From NCBI GenBank assembly GCA_018398575.1, contig JAGTXZ010000006.1, positions 248,001-312,000 of the forward strand: DNA of 64,000 bases, given 5' to 3'. This DNA is from Ampelomyces quisqualis. Lineage: Eukaryota; Ascomycota; Dothideomycetes; Pleosporales; Phaeosphaeriaceae. The translations under genes were made by a program, and so were the position numbers. This document shows, piece after piece, positions 11,951 to 24,419 of the stretch; position 1 is the first letter of the stretch; each line of letters opens with the position of its first letter. The notes under the pieces were generated by a model. It was given only the letters and a program-made list of their open reading frames with translations. It ran no database searches and was not told the origin of the DNA.

Positions 11951-13880
11951 GTGTCTAATTAAATCTTAAATTGTCTTAACTATTAGAGGCTAAGTATATA
12001 ATCCTAAGACCTAAGATCAAAGATAAGAAATAGACAGTTTAAAATCTTTTAGCTATTAATATTTAAGTGTAGTTAAATATATTAAGTAACTAAAGAAGTA
12101 ATCTAATCCTTAAAGCTGCGTACCTAAACCTAGAAGGAGAGCTTCTAGATAGGTTGCTGCAAGGCTTTAGAAACAGATAAGACAATTTGTAAATTTAAAA
12201 ATAAAAAACCTTAAGTACTAGTGTTAACAAGAGTATTAAAGTATAAGCTAAGGCCTTAGTTATAAAGAAGCGTAGGTATAAGGAAATAAGGACTGCAAAA
12301 CAAATAAGAAAGGTTAAAGTAGAATAGATTGTAACAGCTTAGGCCTAGAGAGAAGTGTTCTCTTAGGCGCTTCTGTTTTCTATATAATACACTTTCTAAT
12401 TAGGTTGCTCTTAAGCATCTTTATACTTATCTACTTCTACAGCTTTAATCTAACGCATACAAGGCTTTATACAGTTACTAGAGTAGTGTTCTAGCTTACT
12501 ATAATTGTAATAACTACTAGAGGTCTTTTGTTATTCTAGCTTAAGGGTCTTTATAAGAAGACACACTGTTATAGATTAATAGGCTAGCGCAGAATTTGTT
12601 AAAGCGCTAGTAGTAGTAGTCTAATTTAGCTCCAAATTCTGTTGTAGAGCTAACCTAATTAGCAACCTAGTAGCAGCTAGTGTTATACTTAGTGTAGAGT
12701 TATTCTTCTACTCTATATTGTAGGCAGTAAAGTGTTCTACTATCTAATTAAATAAGTTCTTCTATTAGTGCCTAAATCCTAGGTTAGAGGCTTGCAACCC
12801 TAGCGTAATCTTAGTCTATAAGTAGTAAAACTACTCTAAAGGTAGTACTTGTCTCTTAACTGCAGAACTTAAAAACTTAGCTTTAAACAAGAGGAACATT
12901 TCCTCCTTAGTTATCTGTATTTAAGCAAAGGCTGCACAGCTCTTAGCTACCTTGTTACCTGTAATAAAGTAAGACTTAAGTAGCTTAATTATTTACTTAG
13001 CGTTCTAGAATTACTCTTAATTAGTATCTAATAAGTATTGTAGCTTAAGATAGCCCTTAGCTAATCTTGTAGTGTAGCCTTATACTAAGGCTATACGTTG
13101 TCTTTTAGTCTAATAGTAATCTAAGTTAATCTTAAGTTAATCCTAGATAGAGGCCTACTATTAGCAGAAAGTAAGATCTTTTCTATTACTAAGATTGTCT
13201 ATATTAGGCGTTTTCTTAGATTGTTAAAGTTAGTAAGAGCCTTTATAGTAATGTAAGTACTTAGATATAGAGCTGTTAGATAAACAGTAGAGTATAAAGA
13301 AGTTCTAGAGGGTTTTAGTAGTAGGTAGGGGCTTGTCTAGTCCTACTAACAGAGTTAGTCCTTTCTTAAGGGAATTAATTTCTGCTAACGCCTGTTTTAG
13401 TTCTTGTTGTAATTAATTAACCTCTATTTGTACAGGGGTTAGATTTAGTGCAGCTCTAGGCTAAGAGGGTCTGTCTCCTAATTCCTTAGTGTCTGTCTTT
13501 TTTGCTTTAGCACTCTGTTGCTAGGTTGTTACAGTTAATACAGAGTTGTCTTAGAGAAAGGCTCCTAGAGTTAGTTTTTTAGGGGAAGTTATTAGCGTTG
13601 CCTCTAATACTTCTAGGTTATTAATAGTCTCTAAGTTTCTATTGTAGCGCTAAACGCAACTTTTACTAAAGTAATCCTAACTATGTGTTAATAGAAAGAT
13701 CTAAACCTAAAAGCTTTAGCTGTTAAGAGATCTAAGAGATTCTAACTGTGTTTAATAGATTTAAGGTTGCAAACAGATCTAATTTAGATAGGGTTCTAGA
13801 CGTTTTAACGCAATCTTTTTAAAAGTAAATTGCAATATTATCTAAATGCTATTACTAGTAGGACAAAGTTTCTTTTGTAA
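11951..13880 (-). pseudogene. Decayed gag/protease region of E2
   Basis: Minus-strand stop-rich frame between pol and the 5' LTR, in the position of gag and protease. I could not see an intact CCHC knuckle or a clear D-S/T-G motif by eye, so the assignment rests on position. Confidence 0.45.
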
Positions 13881-14179
13881 TATAATAACGCAGGTAGGTA
13901 CAGCTATTAAGATCAAATTAGATACGTATTAGAGGCATATAGAAGTGCGTGTTGTATTAAAGATTCTAGATTAGCTATACACCTATAGGTCTTGTATGAA
14001 AGGACAAGAGAAACTTGTCCTCTATCTATACTATAAGCTTATATTTATCGTAGGCGTAGCAGCTAAGTTAGAGCGCTGTTAGAGCACTTTTAGTTCTAAT
14101 CTACTAGCTTTCTACATAATCTGTTCCTAAGCCTTTATAAGGTATCTGATGTAACATGTGTTTGCATGTGCTTGTTACA
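13881..14179 (-). repeat. 5' LTR of E2
   Basis: Starts TATAATAACGCAGG (TG changed to TA by RIP) and ends GCTTGTTACA. It pairs with 7038-7335 and is followed by the duplicated target ATACT. Confidence 0.93.
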
Positions 14180-14184
14180 ATACT

Positions 14185-15550
14185 AAAGTAAATTATTAGC
14201 AATTAAGACAAACTCTTTATGTTAAATTATTAGACTACCTTAATAGCAGAAATTAGAACGCAACAAAAGCTATTAACAGCTTACTATCTCTAAATAGATA
14301 GCTAAACAGAAAGAACAAAAAGAATTATAAAGACGTATCTTAAGATATACAGTAACTTATAACAGACAAATTAGGTTTTACTTTTACTAATAGCACAATT
14401 AGTATATAATAACAAATTATCTAAAGCTATAGGCAAGACGCTATACTTTGTAAACTACAAATAACATCTAAATCTCTTTATAAGAATATTACCTAGCCTA
14501 AGAGCTAAAGCTACTATACAAATAGCAGAAGAAATTAAGAAAACCTATACTAAAATAGAAGAACAAATACAATACGCTTAGAAACAAAGCCCCTTATATA
14601 TTAACAGAAAATAAAAAACAGTACTTTAGCTAAAAGAGGGGGATAAGGTGTATCTCTAACCTAAATTTTACGTATAAGATAACTAAGCAACAGACTTAAT
14701 TACGTTAAAGTTAGACTGTTCTTAATTTTAAAAAGAAATAGACTAGTTACATATATACTTAAGCTCCTACTAGATGCAAAGATCTACTCTAGATACTACG
14801 TAAGCCTACTAGAACTAGCTAACCTAGAAACACTATTATAATAAAATTTCTACTATAAACTTAAAGAAGAAAATAAGTTTAAAGTTAAGAGAGTTATTAT
14901 ATACTAAGACAATAACTATTCAAGGAAATACCTAGTTAAGTAGTTAGGATACAATAATTTAGAAAATATATAGGAACTAGAAACAAACCTTACAAACTGC
15001 TACTAACTCCTAACGCAGTATAAACAACAGGTTTACCTAAGTACAAAGGCATATAAGCCTTCTAGACGTTATTAACTATACTATCTATAGAACTCTAAGT
15101 AAAAAGTAATAAAGTTATTTTACTAGAAGAAGGTATAGTCTTTTAACGCTTAAGCTGTTAAATAGACGCTTCCTCTATAGAGATAGCCTCTGCTGCCTAA
15201 GCAGCGTTCTTCTCTAACAAACGCTATACCTCTTACTCTTCTTATTAAAGCGTATCTAGACGCGCTTATAGATAATTATTTTCTACCTTAACAACTAACT
15301 ATTTATTTTTAGATATATAGATGTTATAATCTTTTGTATTTAAGTAATTGTACTTACTATACCTTCTAAAACAGACATATACCTAACAAACGCAATTGGC
15401 TAGCTAACAGTTATAACAAGCTATAGGCATAACGTCTCTAAAGATATTAATAAAAGACAAAAGTTCTAAACACCGTTAAGTACTAGATTTAGAAGAGACT
15501 TTTAGCATAATAAAAACTTTAAGGATAAAGTCTAGAAAGAAGAAAAATAG
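14185..15550 (+). pseudogene. H: 3' part of pol (integrase and chromodomain)
   Basis: Continues the integrase interrupted by E2, homologous to 5015-5850 of E1 and 48270-49100 of E4. The chromodomain is recognisable near 14925-15000 (KYLVK-stop-LGYN, ELETNL). Stops at Gln/Trp positions show RIP. The region from about 15080 to the LTR holds the antisense frame listed separately. Confidence 0.85.
15085..15440 (-). pseudogene. Antisense Cys-rich/coiled-coil frame in H
   Basis: Homologous to 49150-49530 of E4 and in the same place: after the chromodomain, before the 3' LTR, opposite strand. It carries the same Cys-rich start and Glu/Gln/Leu-rich helix with RIP stops. Limits are approximate. Family unrecognised. 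Confidence 0.45.
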
Positions 15551-16022
15551 TATTACAACCTATAAGCTGCTAGGCTCTAGTTTTACTAAAAGCGCTCTCT
15601 TCTAAGTAAGAACTACTAGAGAGTACACCCTGTACTGCACTACTAATTAGTTACAAAATAGAGTTACTCTCTATACTCTCTTACTTAATATAGAGCTAAT
15701 AGAACAGGATACTCTCTTAGCTTCTTCTAATCTCTAAGAATATATAGAGTACGCAGAGTAAAGGTAGAACCTCTTTAGTATATAGAAAGTATAATAAACT
15801 CTTATAGATTATTATATTTAACTTATATTACAGACACTTAAGTTAGTAACTAGCTATTTAACTATTGTTATTCTTTTTAGAAAGCTCTGGCCTTTACTGT
15901 CTTAGTAACAATACTCTTTGTATCTAAAGCAACTCTGCACCTATCTGCAAAAACTAACCTTAGCTATACCCTAGTCTATACTAGTACTCTTATTGTTTGC
16001 TACTAGACTAATAGTCTTAACA
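15551..16022 (+). repeat. 3' LTR of H
   Basis: 472 bp, starts TATTAC (from TGTTAC) and ends TTAACA. Alignable over its length with the 475-bp LTRs of E4 and E6. Its partner LTR is outside the window or lost. The sequence after it belongs to element G, so H probably inserted in G. Confidence 0.9.
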
Positions 16023-18691
16023 CTTACTCCTAGACTATATACTAGTTAAAGTAGTAAATAAAAAAGTAAGCAAGTGCTTTAGCATTAATACTAAACACTA
16101 GTTAGACCTAGAGATTAGCTAAATTGAAAGGCACATCTAGTAAGATAAAGAACTAGGCCTTAAGCTTACTACTAAGAAGAACTTCTATAAGCCTACTTAC
16201 TATTAGAAAGAGTATAATTAAGCTTTAGGCGTAAAGCACCTTAGGAGAGAGTGCCTAAAAGTACCTACTAATATTAAAGAGACCTAGTTTCTTAGCCTTA
16301 TTAACTCTAGCGCAAAGCTTAACACTATAAAAAGAGAAATAGTAGAATAAGCTATACTCCTAATTATATCTCTACTAAAGAGTATAAGAACTACAAAGAT
16401 AGTAGTAGTAAATAAGTTAACTAAAGAGTTCTTAGGCATTATATAGAGAGTGCCTATTACTATTAGAAGAATTAAAATCTGCACTAGCTTCTTTATCCTT
16501 AAAAAGTGCACAAATATAATTATCTTAAGTAATTTCTTTTTAATAGATACTTAAGCTAGAATTAAGTATATAACTAATAGGCTAACCTACTACTAAATCT
16601 TTAGTAAGAATAGTAAGTATAGTACTAGGTTTATATACATAAGAGGTAATCAGATTAACGCGCTAGGACTCTACTCTAGGCCTCTTATAGGAAATATTAG
16701 AGGAGTATAATTACTAGCGTTTTACCTCTCTCTAAACCTATTATATAGCTAGACTAGAATTATTAATTAAACTTAGTATAAGTTTTGCTTAACTCTAATA
16801 CTCTAAGTAATAATTAGCTAGCAATAAAGTAAGTAATAGAGTAGCTCTAACAGAAATCTTTATTACTAATTATTTCCTTAGAAACGTAGTTCTTCTAGTA
16901 GCTAGATATAAGCACTATAGGCGCAGGGCCTAATAGGTCTATTATTATTAGTAAAAGTAATAGAGTGTATATACTTATTAGTAATAGCGTAGGCTATTAC
17001 TCTTAAAATATTATAGCAAGTGTTATAAGGCAACTCTCTTAGAGCCTTAGGATTAATATTAGTACTAAAAGCTTCGAAGAGAAAGAGCTTAGTAAAGCAA
17101 CTAGTAAGAAAGAGTAACTTATTTAAGTAATAACAATTTAGCTTAAGTGCACAACTAATCTATAATTAAATAACATTTCTTTTAACATTAGTACTTTGCA
17201 TATGTAAAAAGCTTAAAAGGTCTAGCTAGTAGATAACTTAGAATAAGTCTTAAGAGATATTAGTAGGTACAAGAATTAGAAAGAACATACGCGCAATTAA
17301 CAAGTACTAAATAAGAAGAATACTCTATTCTTAAGCTACTTTAAGCTATAATACGCAAAATTCCCTAGAGGTATAAGACTTATACTTAAACGCCTATTAA
17401 AAACAAAGATCTCTCTAGATTTACTCCTATAAGAATAAGCTATACTAGAGAAGCTACTGTACTAATAAGAAGCTGCCTTAGCCTAAGACTTTAGTAAATT
17501 AGAGTAGGTTAGCTATAAGGTAGTATCTCTAATTAGGATTAACACTATTCTCTATAAGGCATAGTAAGCTAATTAGTTTCTTATCCTCTAAAAGTTTAGA
17601 GAAGTAGTAGTTAAAATAGTATAGAAGTGTGTTAACTAAGAAGCTCTTAAACTATACAGAAGCTAGTACCAAAACCTATAGTTTTTAGTAGCTAAGAAAG
17701 ATAAAGGATATTAGCTTATTAACAACGTATAGAAGGTTAATAAAGTTACAATCTGCAACGTAAATCTACTACCTAATTTAAATAGATTTGTAGAAGATTT
17801 TACTAGTTACGTAATTATAAGCTTACTTAATTTCTTTCTAGAATACGATTAAGTGGAACTGCACAAGAACTCTTAAGACGTAATAGCATTCTATACACCT
17901 ATTAGACTAGTGTAGTAATATATACTACCTATAAGTATAATAAACTTAGTTACTAAGTTTATACGCGTTATAAATAAGATTCGCTAAGATTATATTCTAG
18001 AGCGCTACAGGCTCTACCTTAATAATATTTGTATTAAGAGACTAAAGTCCTACTATAACTAAATAGAGATTAAACTAGGTATTAGAAGATACGTTGTAGA
18101 ACACCTCTATAATATAGATACTATACTAGCAGACATTAAGTGCGCAAAAGCTATAGTATTAGGCTATAAATTAGACTTCTGTTACGCGTCTATAATTGTA
18201 GTAGGCTATTAGGTTAACGCTACTAGCTACTATTCTAACTATAAGAAAATTAAGAAAATACTCTTCTAGCTACTCTATAGAGAATAAAAAGACGTTGAAA
18301 TGTTTATTAGTATATGTGTGTATTATAGAGTATAGATTAAGTATTTTACTCTTATTTTAGAGCTACTATTCTGCCTACTCTGCAAAAATGCGCTCTTTAA
18401 GTAGTCTTTAGAACAATAGAGCGTAATAGATAAATTAAAGCGCGCGCTATACTCTATGCTACTACTTGTCTTTATCTCTTATAATAAGCTATTACTTCTA
18501 ATTATTATATCTGTTAATAGTAGCCAAAAGAGTTAGGGCGTAGTTCTTATGCAGCTAGATCTTAAGAGTTGTTAGCACTCTACCTAGTACAAAAGTAGAG
18601 TTTAGTCTAAAGTAGAATATAACTAGAATTCTAGTAGACATAAGTATAAGGCCTTACTCTTAGCTCTAAAGAAGTTTTAAACCTACTTATA
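16023..18691 (+). mobile_element. G: 5' part of a second gypsy family (protease, RT, RNase H)
   Basis: Plus-strand RIP-decayed pol, different in sequence from E1/E4. Protease at about 16350-16640 reads RVPITIRRIKICTSFFIL, then IILSNFFLIDT, matching the usual G-x-PFL context of fungal gypsy proteases with damage. Reverse transcriptase, about 17640-18200, shows INNVQKVNKVTI, then FYTPI; its catalytic box is Y-L-N-N (18015-18026). RNase H is interrupted at 18691, where E3 inserted, and continues at 26842. No 5' LTR or gag is visible before 16023. Confidence 0.8.
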
Positions 18692-18909
18692 TGTAACAGG
18701 CTGCTGCCTAGTTAGTCCTTAGTTACGGAAAAACCTTAGCTCTCTAAACTAGAACACTAAAAACGCTCTAGACTAGAACACCAAAAACGTTCTAGACTAG
18801 AACACTAAAATCCTCTAGACTATAAAAACCCTTTAGGTAACAATTAGGATAGGACACAAATTTACGTCTTTATTCCCTGGCATTTACTCTTAGAGTCTGC
18901 CCCTTAACA
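18692..18909 (+). repeat. 5' LTR of E3
   Basis: TGTAACAGG...CTTAACA, 218 bp. It contains three tandem copies of a 24-bp unit (18742-18812; last copy 23 bp) just before a TATA-like TATAAAAA at 18821, arranged like upstream activating repeats and a core promoter. Confidence 0.93.
18742..18828 (+). promoter_or_regulatory. 24-bp triplication and TATA box in E3 LTR
   Basis: Units of the form CTCTAGACTAGAACAC-x8 at 18742, 18766 and 18790, followed by TATAAAAA at 18821-18828. The same arrangement occurs in the 3' LTR (26669-26755). A promoter role is inferred from position. Confidence 0.5.
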
Positions 18910-18999
18910 ATTGAATTTGTTAAACCTAACTAGGCTAAAGGGCTATTAGTAACCTCTAGCATAGAACAAGTAACTGTCCCTATAACAGTACAGGACATA

Positions 19000-20160
19000 A
19001 TAGTACAAGCTATTTAGATAAGACGCAATAGCGTCCCTAAGTTAGTTATTAAGGACAAGTTTAATTAGATAATTATTAATAACTTCCTAGACCTAGAGGA
19101 AAAATAGATTAAGAAACAATTGCTGTTAAACAGCCTTAAGAGAACGCCTACCTAGCAGGAAGTATGTAACTCTCTAGCAGCTAGACTCTCTAACAATAGG
19201 AAAGGAAAGTCCTCTATAAGCGTAGATCTAGACTTAGTATTACTAGTAAGAAATCTGCAAGAACAAGTTGCAAGGCTTACAGCCTAAGTAACCCTAGAAA
19301 CCTCTAGCTTTATACAGACTCTCTTAGAAAGCGTCCTCCTACTCTAGAAGACTTACAAAGTCCTTAACCTAGAAGCGTATAAAAGAGATTAAAAAGACTA
19401 CTGTATCTTTAAAGCCTAAATAAAGTATAAACTAGAACATAATAGCGCAAGACTAGGCTCTTAAGCAGGCTATATCTTTAACTGCCTTAAGAGGTTAGCA
19501 GCTAGTATAGCCTTGTCTTAGGTAACTTAGAACTTTTAGAGCTCTGCAGAAGAACTTTAGGACTTCTTAGACAACTAATTTAGTAATAAGCTACACAACA
19601 AAAGATTACAAAGAAAACTCTAAATAATCTAACAGAACAAATCTTCTCTCTAGAGCTTTAACGCAGAGTTTATAAGGCTAGCCTATAACGCAGGCAAGGA
19701 AGACAACAAAGCAAACTTAAAAACAAGGTACTTAAGCGCTATCTAGCTAGACCTACAAGACAGGATAATCTCTATAGAAACTAAACCTAAATAGAGGATT
19801 TACAACCTTATAGACAAGGTAGCAATTATTAAGGAAAACTTGTATAAGGTAAAACTTAGTAGTAAGCACACTAAAAAACAGAACGCTAGAGAACTTATAG
19901 ATTAAGAACCTACAAGAGGACATTCTAGAAGGACTAAGAGAAAATCCTCTAAGAGGAAGAAAGCTAAGTAGGCTACTGCAAAAGAGTAGTCTTACTAGAG
20001 GCAAAACAACTTATGCCTCTGCTGTAGTAAGTTAGGACACTACGCTAGCAAATGCAAATTGTTTCTACTTTTAAAACTTGCTAAAGCTACGTTAGCTAAA
20101 GCATAGGGCAAAGAAGAGAAGGACGTATTAGAAGACGCTCTAAGCTTAGAAAATAAGTAA
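19000..20160 (+). pseudogene. gag of E3, RIP-interrupted
   Basis: Plus-strand frame with scattered TAG/TAA, running from shortly after the LTR to about 20160. It encodes a capsid-like polyprotein ending in a Lys/Arg-rich segment and an intact nucleocapsid knuckle C-x2-C-x4-H-x4-C (CLCCSKLGHYASKC, 20014-20055). It is the only gag in the window whose zinc ligands all survive. The knuckle would bind element RNA. The stops make the whole frame non-functional unless other copies supply protein. Confidence 0.75.
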
Positions 20161-20199
20161 CTCCTGTCTAAAGGCGCAGACAGGAGTATAGTAACATAA

Positions 20200-23100
20200 C
20201 ACCAAAAGAGGATAAGAGATTTTATTAATTCTAGAGGAAATAGCTAGACAGAGAACCTATTACTATACACACTATTGTTAATAAAACAACAGTTACTTCT
20301 ACAATAATTTATACTAAGTGTCTTACCTACGCTATAACTTTAACTAAGTTTGTTTACAAAAATAAGTTAGAGCGCAAGTTAATAACTCTAAGAGAAATTA
20401 TTAGAATTGCTAGAGCCTAGTCTTAGATAAAGACAGCTGTTTAGATAAGAATTAACATTAATAGGCACAAGAAGACACTATAGGCCTATAAACTAGACAG
20501 AGACAAAGAATATAACTTAGTTCTAGATTAACTATAGATAAACTAGCATAATGTTACTATTGCACTAGCAAAGAAATTAATATATATCTACTCTACTTAG
20601 ACACAAGTTAGAAGCTAGGAGGAAAGGAAACCTCTTTTACTATAGAATATTACTGCAGCTGTATACTTAGCTTGGCTATAATATAGCTAGAAGGACAAAT
20701 CTATCTGCCTTTACGCTGCATTAATAGCAGACATCTAGAAGGCTCTAAAAACTAAGCTCTAAGTAGACTTTAGGTTAGTGCTCTTAGATTACCTAAAAGG
20801 GAAATACAAAACCTTTCTACGCAAGAAAGCAGACTAACTCTCTCTAGTAAGAGGACCTACTATTAATTATTCTATTAAGCTAGTAGAAAAAGATAAGAAG
20901 ATTGTAGAGGTACTATAGGGCCTACTATATAGCATGTTAAGAAAAGAACTCTTTGTGCTCTAAAAAGAGCTTACTTCTTACCTAGACTGTAGCTTTATAC
21001 AGGTAAGCTAGTTAAGCGCTTCTGCACTAGTTTTATTTATAAAGAAGCTAGAGAGGGGCTTACAGTTTTGTGTAGACTACTAGGCCCTTAACGCAATTAC
21101 AAGAAAGGACAGATACCTACTCCTACTTATCTAAGAGACCTTAGCCTAGATTGCTAAAGCTAAATAGTTTACTAAAGTAGATGTTATCTAAGTATTCTAC
21201 AAGATTAGGATTACTAAAGAAGACAAATAGAAGACTGCCTTCTAGACGCGCTTTAGCCTCTATAAGTAGCTTGTAACACCCTTTAGACTTGCAAACGCCC
21301 TAAGTATATTCTAGAGATATATTAATTAAATACTAAGAGAACACCTAGATAATTTCTGTTTAGCCTATATAGATAACGTGTTAATATACACAAGTAGGTT
21401 TAAGGCAGACTATAAGAAAAAGGTAAAGCTAGTAATCTAGAAACTTAAGGCAGCAGAGTTATACCTTAATGTAGGAAAGAGCAAGTTTAGCGTAAAAAAG
21501 ACTAAATACCTTAGATTTATTATTAAGGCTAAGAAAGGAATAAGCATAGACTCTAAGAAAGTAGCTGCTATACGTTTCTAGAAGCTCCCTAAGATAGTTA
21601 AAGGAGTCTAGAGTTTTGTTAGCTTTGCTAACTTCTACTAATAGTTTATAAGAGACTTCTTAGAGCTAGCTGCTCTACTAACTAGACTAACTAGAAAAGG
21701 CGTAGCCTTCTACTAGGGCCTTAAGCAACAGATGTCCTTTAATAAGCTAAAAGAAGCTTTTATAGCAGAACTATCCCTAGCAAACTTTAATGTAGAGCTA
21801 GAAATAGTAGTAGAATGCAACGCCTTAAGATAGTTAACTAGAAGAGTGCTGTCTTAATATAGCAAGAACAGACGCCTCTAGGCTGTAGCTTACTACTTAG
21901 TAAAGAATATAGCTGTAGAAGCTAACTATACTATCTATAATAAGGAACTGTTAGCTATAGTTAAGTGCTTAGAGCAGTAGAGAACTAAACTTTAGAAAGT
22001 AAAGCATTTTACTGTGCTTACAGACTATAAAAACCTAGAATACTTTACTACTATATAACTGCTAACAGAAAGACACGTCTGCTAGGTAGAGTTCCTTAGT
22101 ACATTTAATGTTAGATTCTAATACTACTTACAAAACGTTAACAGTAGAGTAAATATCCTTTTTAAGAAAGAATAAGATCTTTTCTAAGGAAGAGCAGACG
22201 CGTAAGTATAGTCCTAGACTTTCTAACTATTTACTTTTGCTTTAGAAACTAAAGATAAAGAAAAGCTAGTACTTGCTACTTTTTTTGCAGCTTAGCAGGA
22301 GGATTTACTACAACAAGAGAGAAGAGAAACAGAGTAGCTCTAAAACGTGCTTGCAGACAAAGATACTGCGTTAACTACTTCTCTTGCAGCTTAGTAGAAG
22401 GATACACTATAGTAGAAGAAGAAAAAAACAGAGTAGCTCTAAAACGTGCTTGCAAACAAAGACACTGCGTTAACTACTCTTCTTGCAGCTTAGCAGAGAG
22501 ATACACTATAATAAGAGAAGAAAGAAACAGAGTAGCTCTAAAACGTGCTTGTAGACAAAGACGCTACGTTAACTACTCCTCTTGTAGCTTAGCAGAAGGA
22601 TACACTATAACAAAGAAAGAAAGAAACAAAGTAGCTTTAAAACGTGCTTGCAGACAAAGATACTGCGTTAACTACTTTTCTTGCAGCTTAGTAAAGGAAT
22701 ACACTATAATAGAGAAAAGAAGAAATAGAGTAGCTTTAAAACGTGCTTGTAAACAAAGACGCTGCGTTAAGAGAAAGAGACGTTACTTAAAGCTAGAATG
22801 CTAAGGATTACTCTATAGTTAGAAAGAAAGCGCTCTAAAACGTGCTTGCAGATAAAGACGCTGCGTTAAGGAAGAGAAACGTTGCCTACAACTAAGGCGC
22901 TAGAAAGCCCTTTATAGTAAGAGACACTCTAGATGCTACTAAAGAAACTATAGTACTATGCAAGACTACGCTTAGGCAAAATCTCTACACAAATAAACGC
23001 TCTAAAGGACTAACAGAGCCTGCTATTAAGAAATTGTAGAAATAGGCTGTTTATATAAATAAAGCCTACTAATTAGTAGTTAACGCTGTTAGAACAGAAT

Positions 23101-24160
23101 AGCAAAAATTCTCTTTGCATCTAAGCCTAAAAGTTTCCCTAGCAGAGTGTAGCTTAAATAACTTAGGACGCCTACTCTATAAAAAGTGTAAATAAGTACT
23201 AGAATGCATAAACTTATAAACGTACATTATTTTAGAAGTACATAACTCTCTAATTACTAAGCACCTAGGCAGAGAAAACACATACGCAATATTAGTAAGG
23301 AACTACTTTTGGCCTAGAATGTTCTTAAGTATCTAGTAGTTTGTCTAAAACTGCGCAGTATATAGTAGAATAAAGCCTTAGAAGAAACTTAAACAAGGAC
23401 TACTATACCTACTCTTGCTCTTAGTCTAAATATAGAAAGAATTGTTAGTAGACTTTATTATAGGCCTTTTACTAAGCTATAAAATGTTACACTTTATAGT
23501 AGTTACTAACTAGCTAAGCAAAAACGCAGTGCTTGTGCCTATTCTAGACCTAAAAGTTTCTACTATAGTTAAGGCATTTATTAAACAGGTAGTTGCGTAC
23601 TACTAGCTTCTAAACACTATAGTGTCTAACAGAGGGTTATAATTTGTAAGCAAATTCTAGTTGTTACTTTACAACAAGCTTAGAATATAAAGAAGAGTCT
23701 TAATAGCATACTACTCTTAGACAGATAGCGCTACAAAGCAAATAAATAGTATAGTAAAAGCCTACTTAAGGGCTTTTGTAAACTAAGATTAGTTAAACTA
23801 GGCTGCTTTATGCCTACTAGTATAAATTGCAATAGCTAAACAAAATGCAGCGTCTATAGGCGTTAGCCTATTCTTTCTCTAGCACAGGTACAACACAGAC
23901 TCTATTTAGTTAGACTTAGAATAGACTGTAGAGAACTAGCACTAGTCTAGCAATAATAAAAGAGCTACTGCTAAAGCAATAGTAACTAAGATAAAAGAAA
24001 TAATAGACTATATGCAAGCAAAGATAGCAGAATTACAGCAAAAATAAGAGCGCTAGGCTAATTACTATAGATAAGAAGCTCTAGAGCTCTATATAGAAGA
24101 CAAAGTATAGCTCTAGTACAGTTACTCTATATCTAACAAAAGACCTTTAAAAAAACTAGA
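20200..24160 (+). pseudogene. pol of E3: protease, RT, RNase H, integrase
   Basis: Plus strand. Reverse transcriptase is at about 20980-21400; its box reads A-Y-I-D-N (21363-21377), so the second catalytic Asp is changed to Asn. RNase H lies at about 21640-22200 (YNKELLAIVKCLEQ, FTVLTDYKNLEYF). A 99-bp tandem array follows, then integrase at about 22900-24100 with a zinc-binding start (EVHNSLITKHLG), core (LLVDFIIGLLLSYKMLHF) and NRGLQFVSKFW, where Asn replaces the usual Asp of the S-D-R-G motif. A protease is expected near 20300-20500 but was not pinned down. A short YLVNYIL segment near 24358 may be a remnant chromodomain. Confidence 0.8.
22285..22880 (+). repeat. 99-bp tandem repeat array inside E3 pol
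   Basis: The marker ACGTGCTTG recurs at 22345, 22444, 22543, 22642, 22741 and 22840, exactly 99 bases apart each time. The fifth-to-sixth unit is diverged but keeps the spacing, and a partial unit precedes the first. As 99 equals 33 codons the reading frame is kept. One frame, with RIP stops read as Gln, gives a unit containing NVLADKDTALTTSLAA and a Gln/Lys-rich part, which looks helical. The array lies between RNase H and integrase. Confidence 0.92.
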
Positions 24161-24419
24161 TTAGAAGAACAGGAAGTACATAGTTACAAAGGTTATCTCT
24201 CTCTACGTTGTAGAACTAAGCGTACCTTTTAGAGTGCACCTAAGATTCTACGTTAACTGCCTTTAGCTTAATGCAAAGAATCTACTCTTGCACTAGAAGT
24301 CTAATAACTAGTAACTAGAAGCAATAATAGTAAGTAAAGATAAAGCTAACAACAAGTACCTTGTTAACTATATTCTTACAGAATAATAGAAAAAGAAAGA
24401 GTAAGGCATACAGCTGCAA

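Larger units (their letters stand above)
7038..14179 (-). mobile_element. E2: complete but decayed Ty3/gypsy element, minus strand
   Basis: 7142 bp bounded by 298/299-bp LTRs (TG...CA) and a perfect 5-bp target duplication ATACT (7033-7037 and 14180-14184). It sits inside the integrase gene of element H. Gag-pol is read on the minus strand, so the 5' LTR is the right one. The interior is stop-rich through RIP and no active element product is expected. An additional frame lies on the plus strand next to the 3' LTR. Confidence 0.93.

Noticed and set aside
16284..16511. 75-codon minus-strand frame, hydrophobic
   Set aside because: It is the antisense shadow of the G protease, whose plus-strand translation matches gypsy proteases.
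19753..20004. 83-codon minus-strand frame, Leu/Phe/Ser-rich
   Set aside because: Complement of the Lys/Arg-rich end of E3 gag just before its zinc knuckle.
22285..22880. Regular repeats as a CRISPR-like array
   Set aside because: Whole 99-bp units repeat without unique spacers and the DNA is a eukaryotic retrotransposon.
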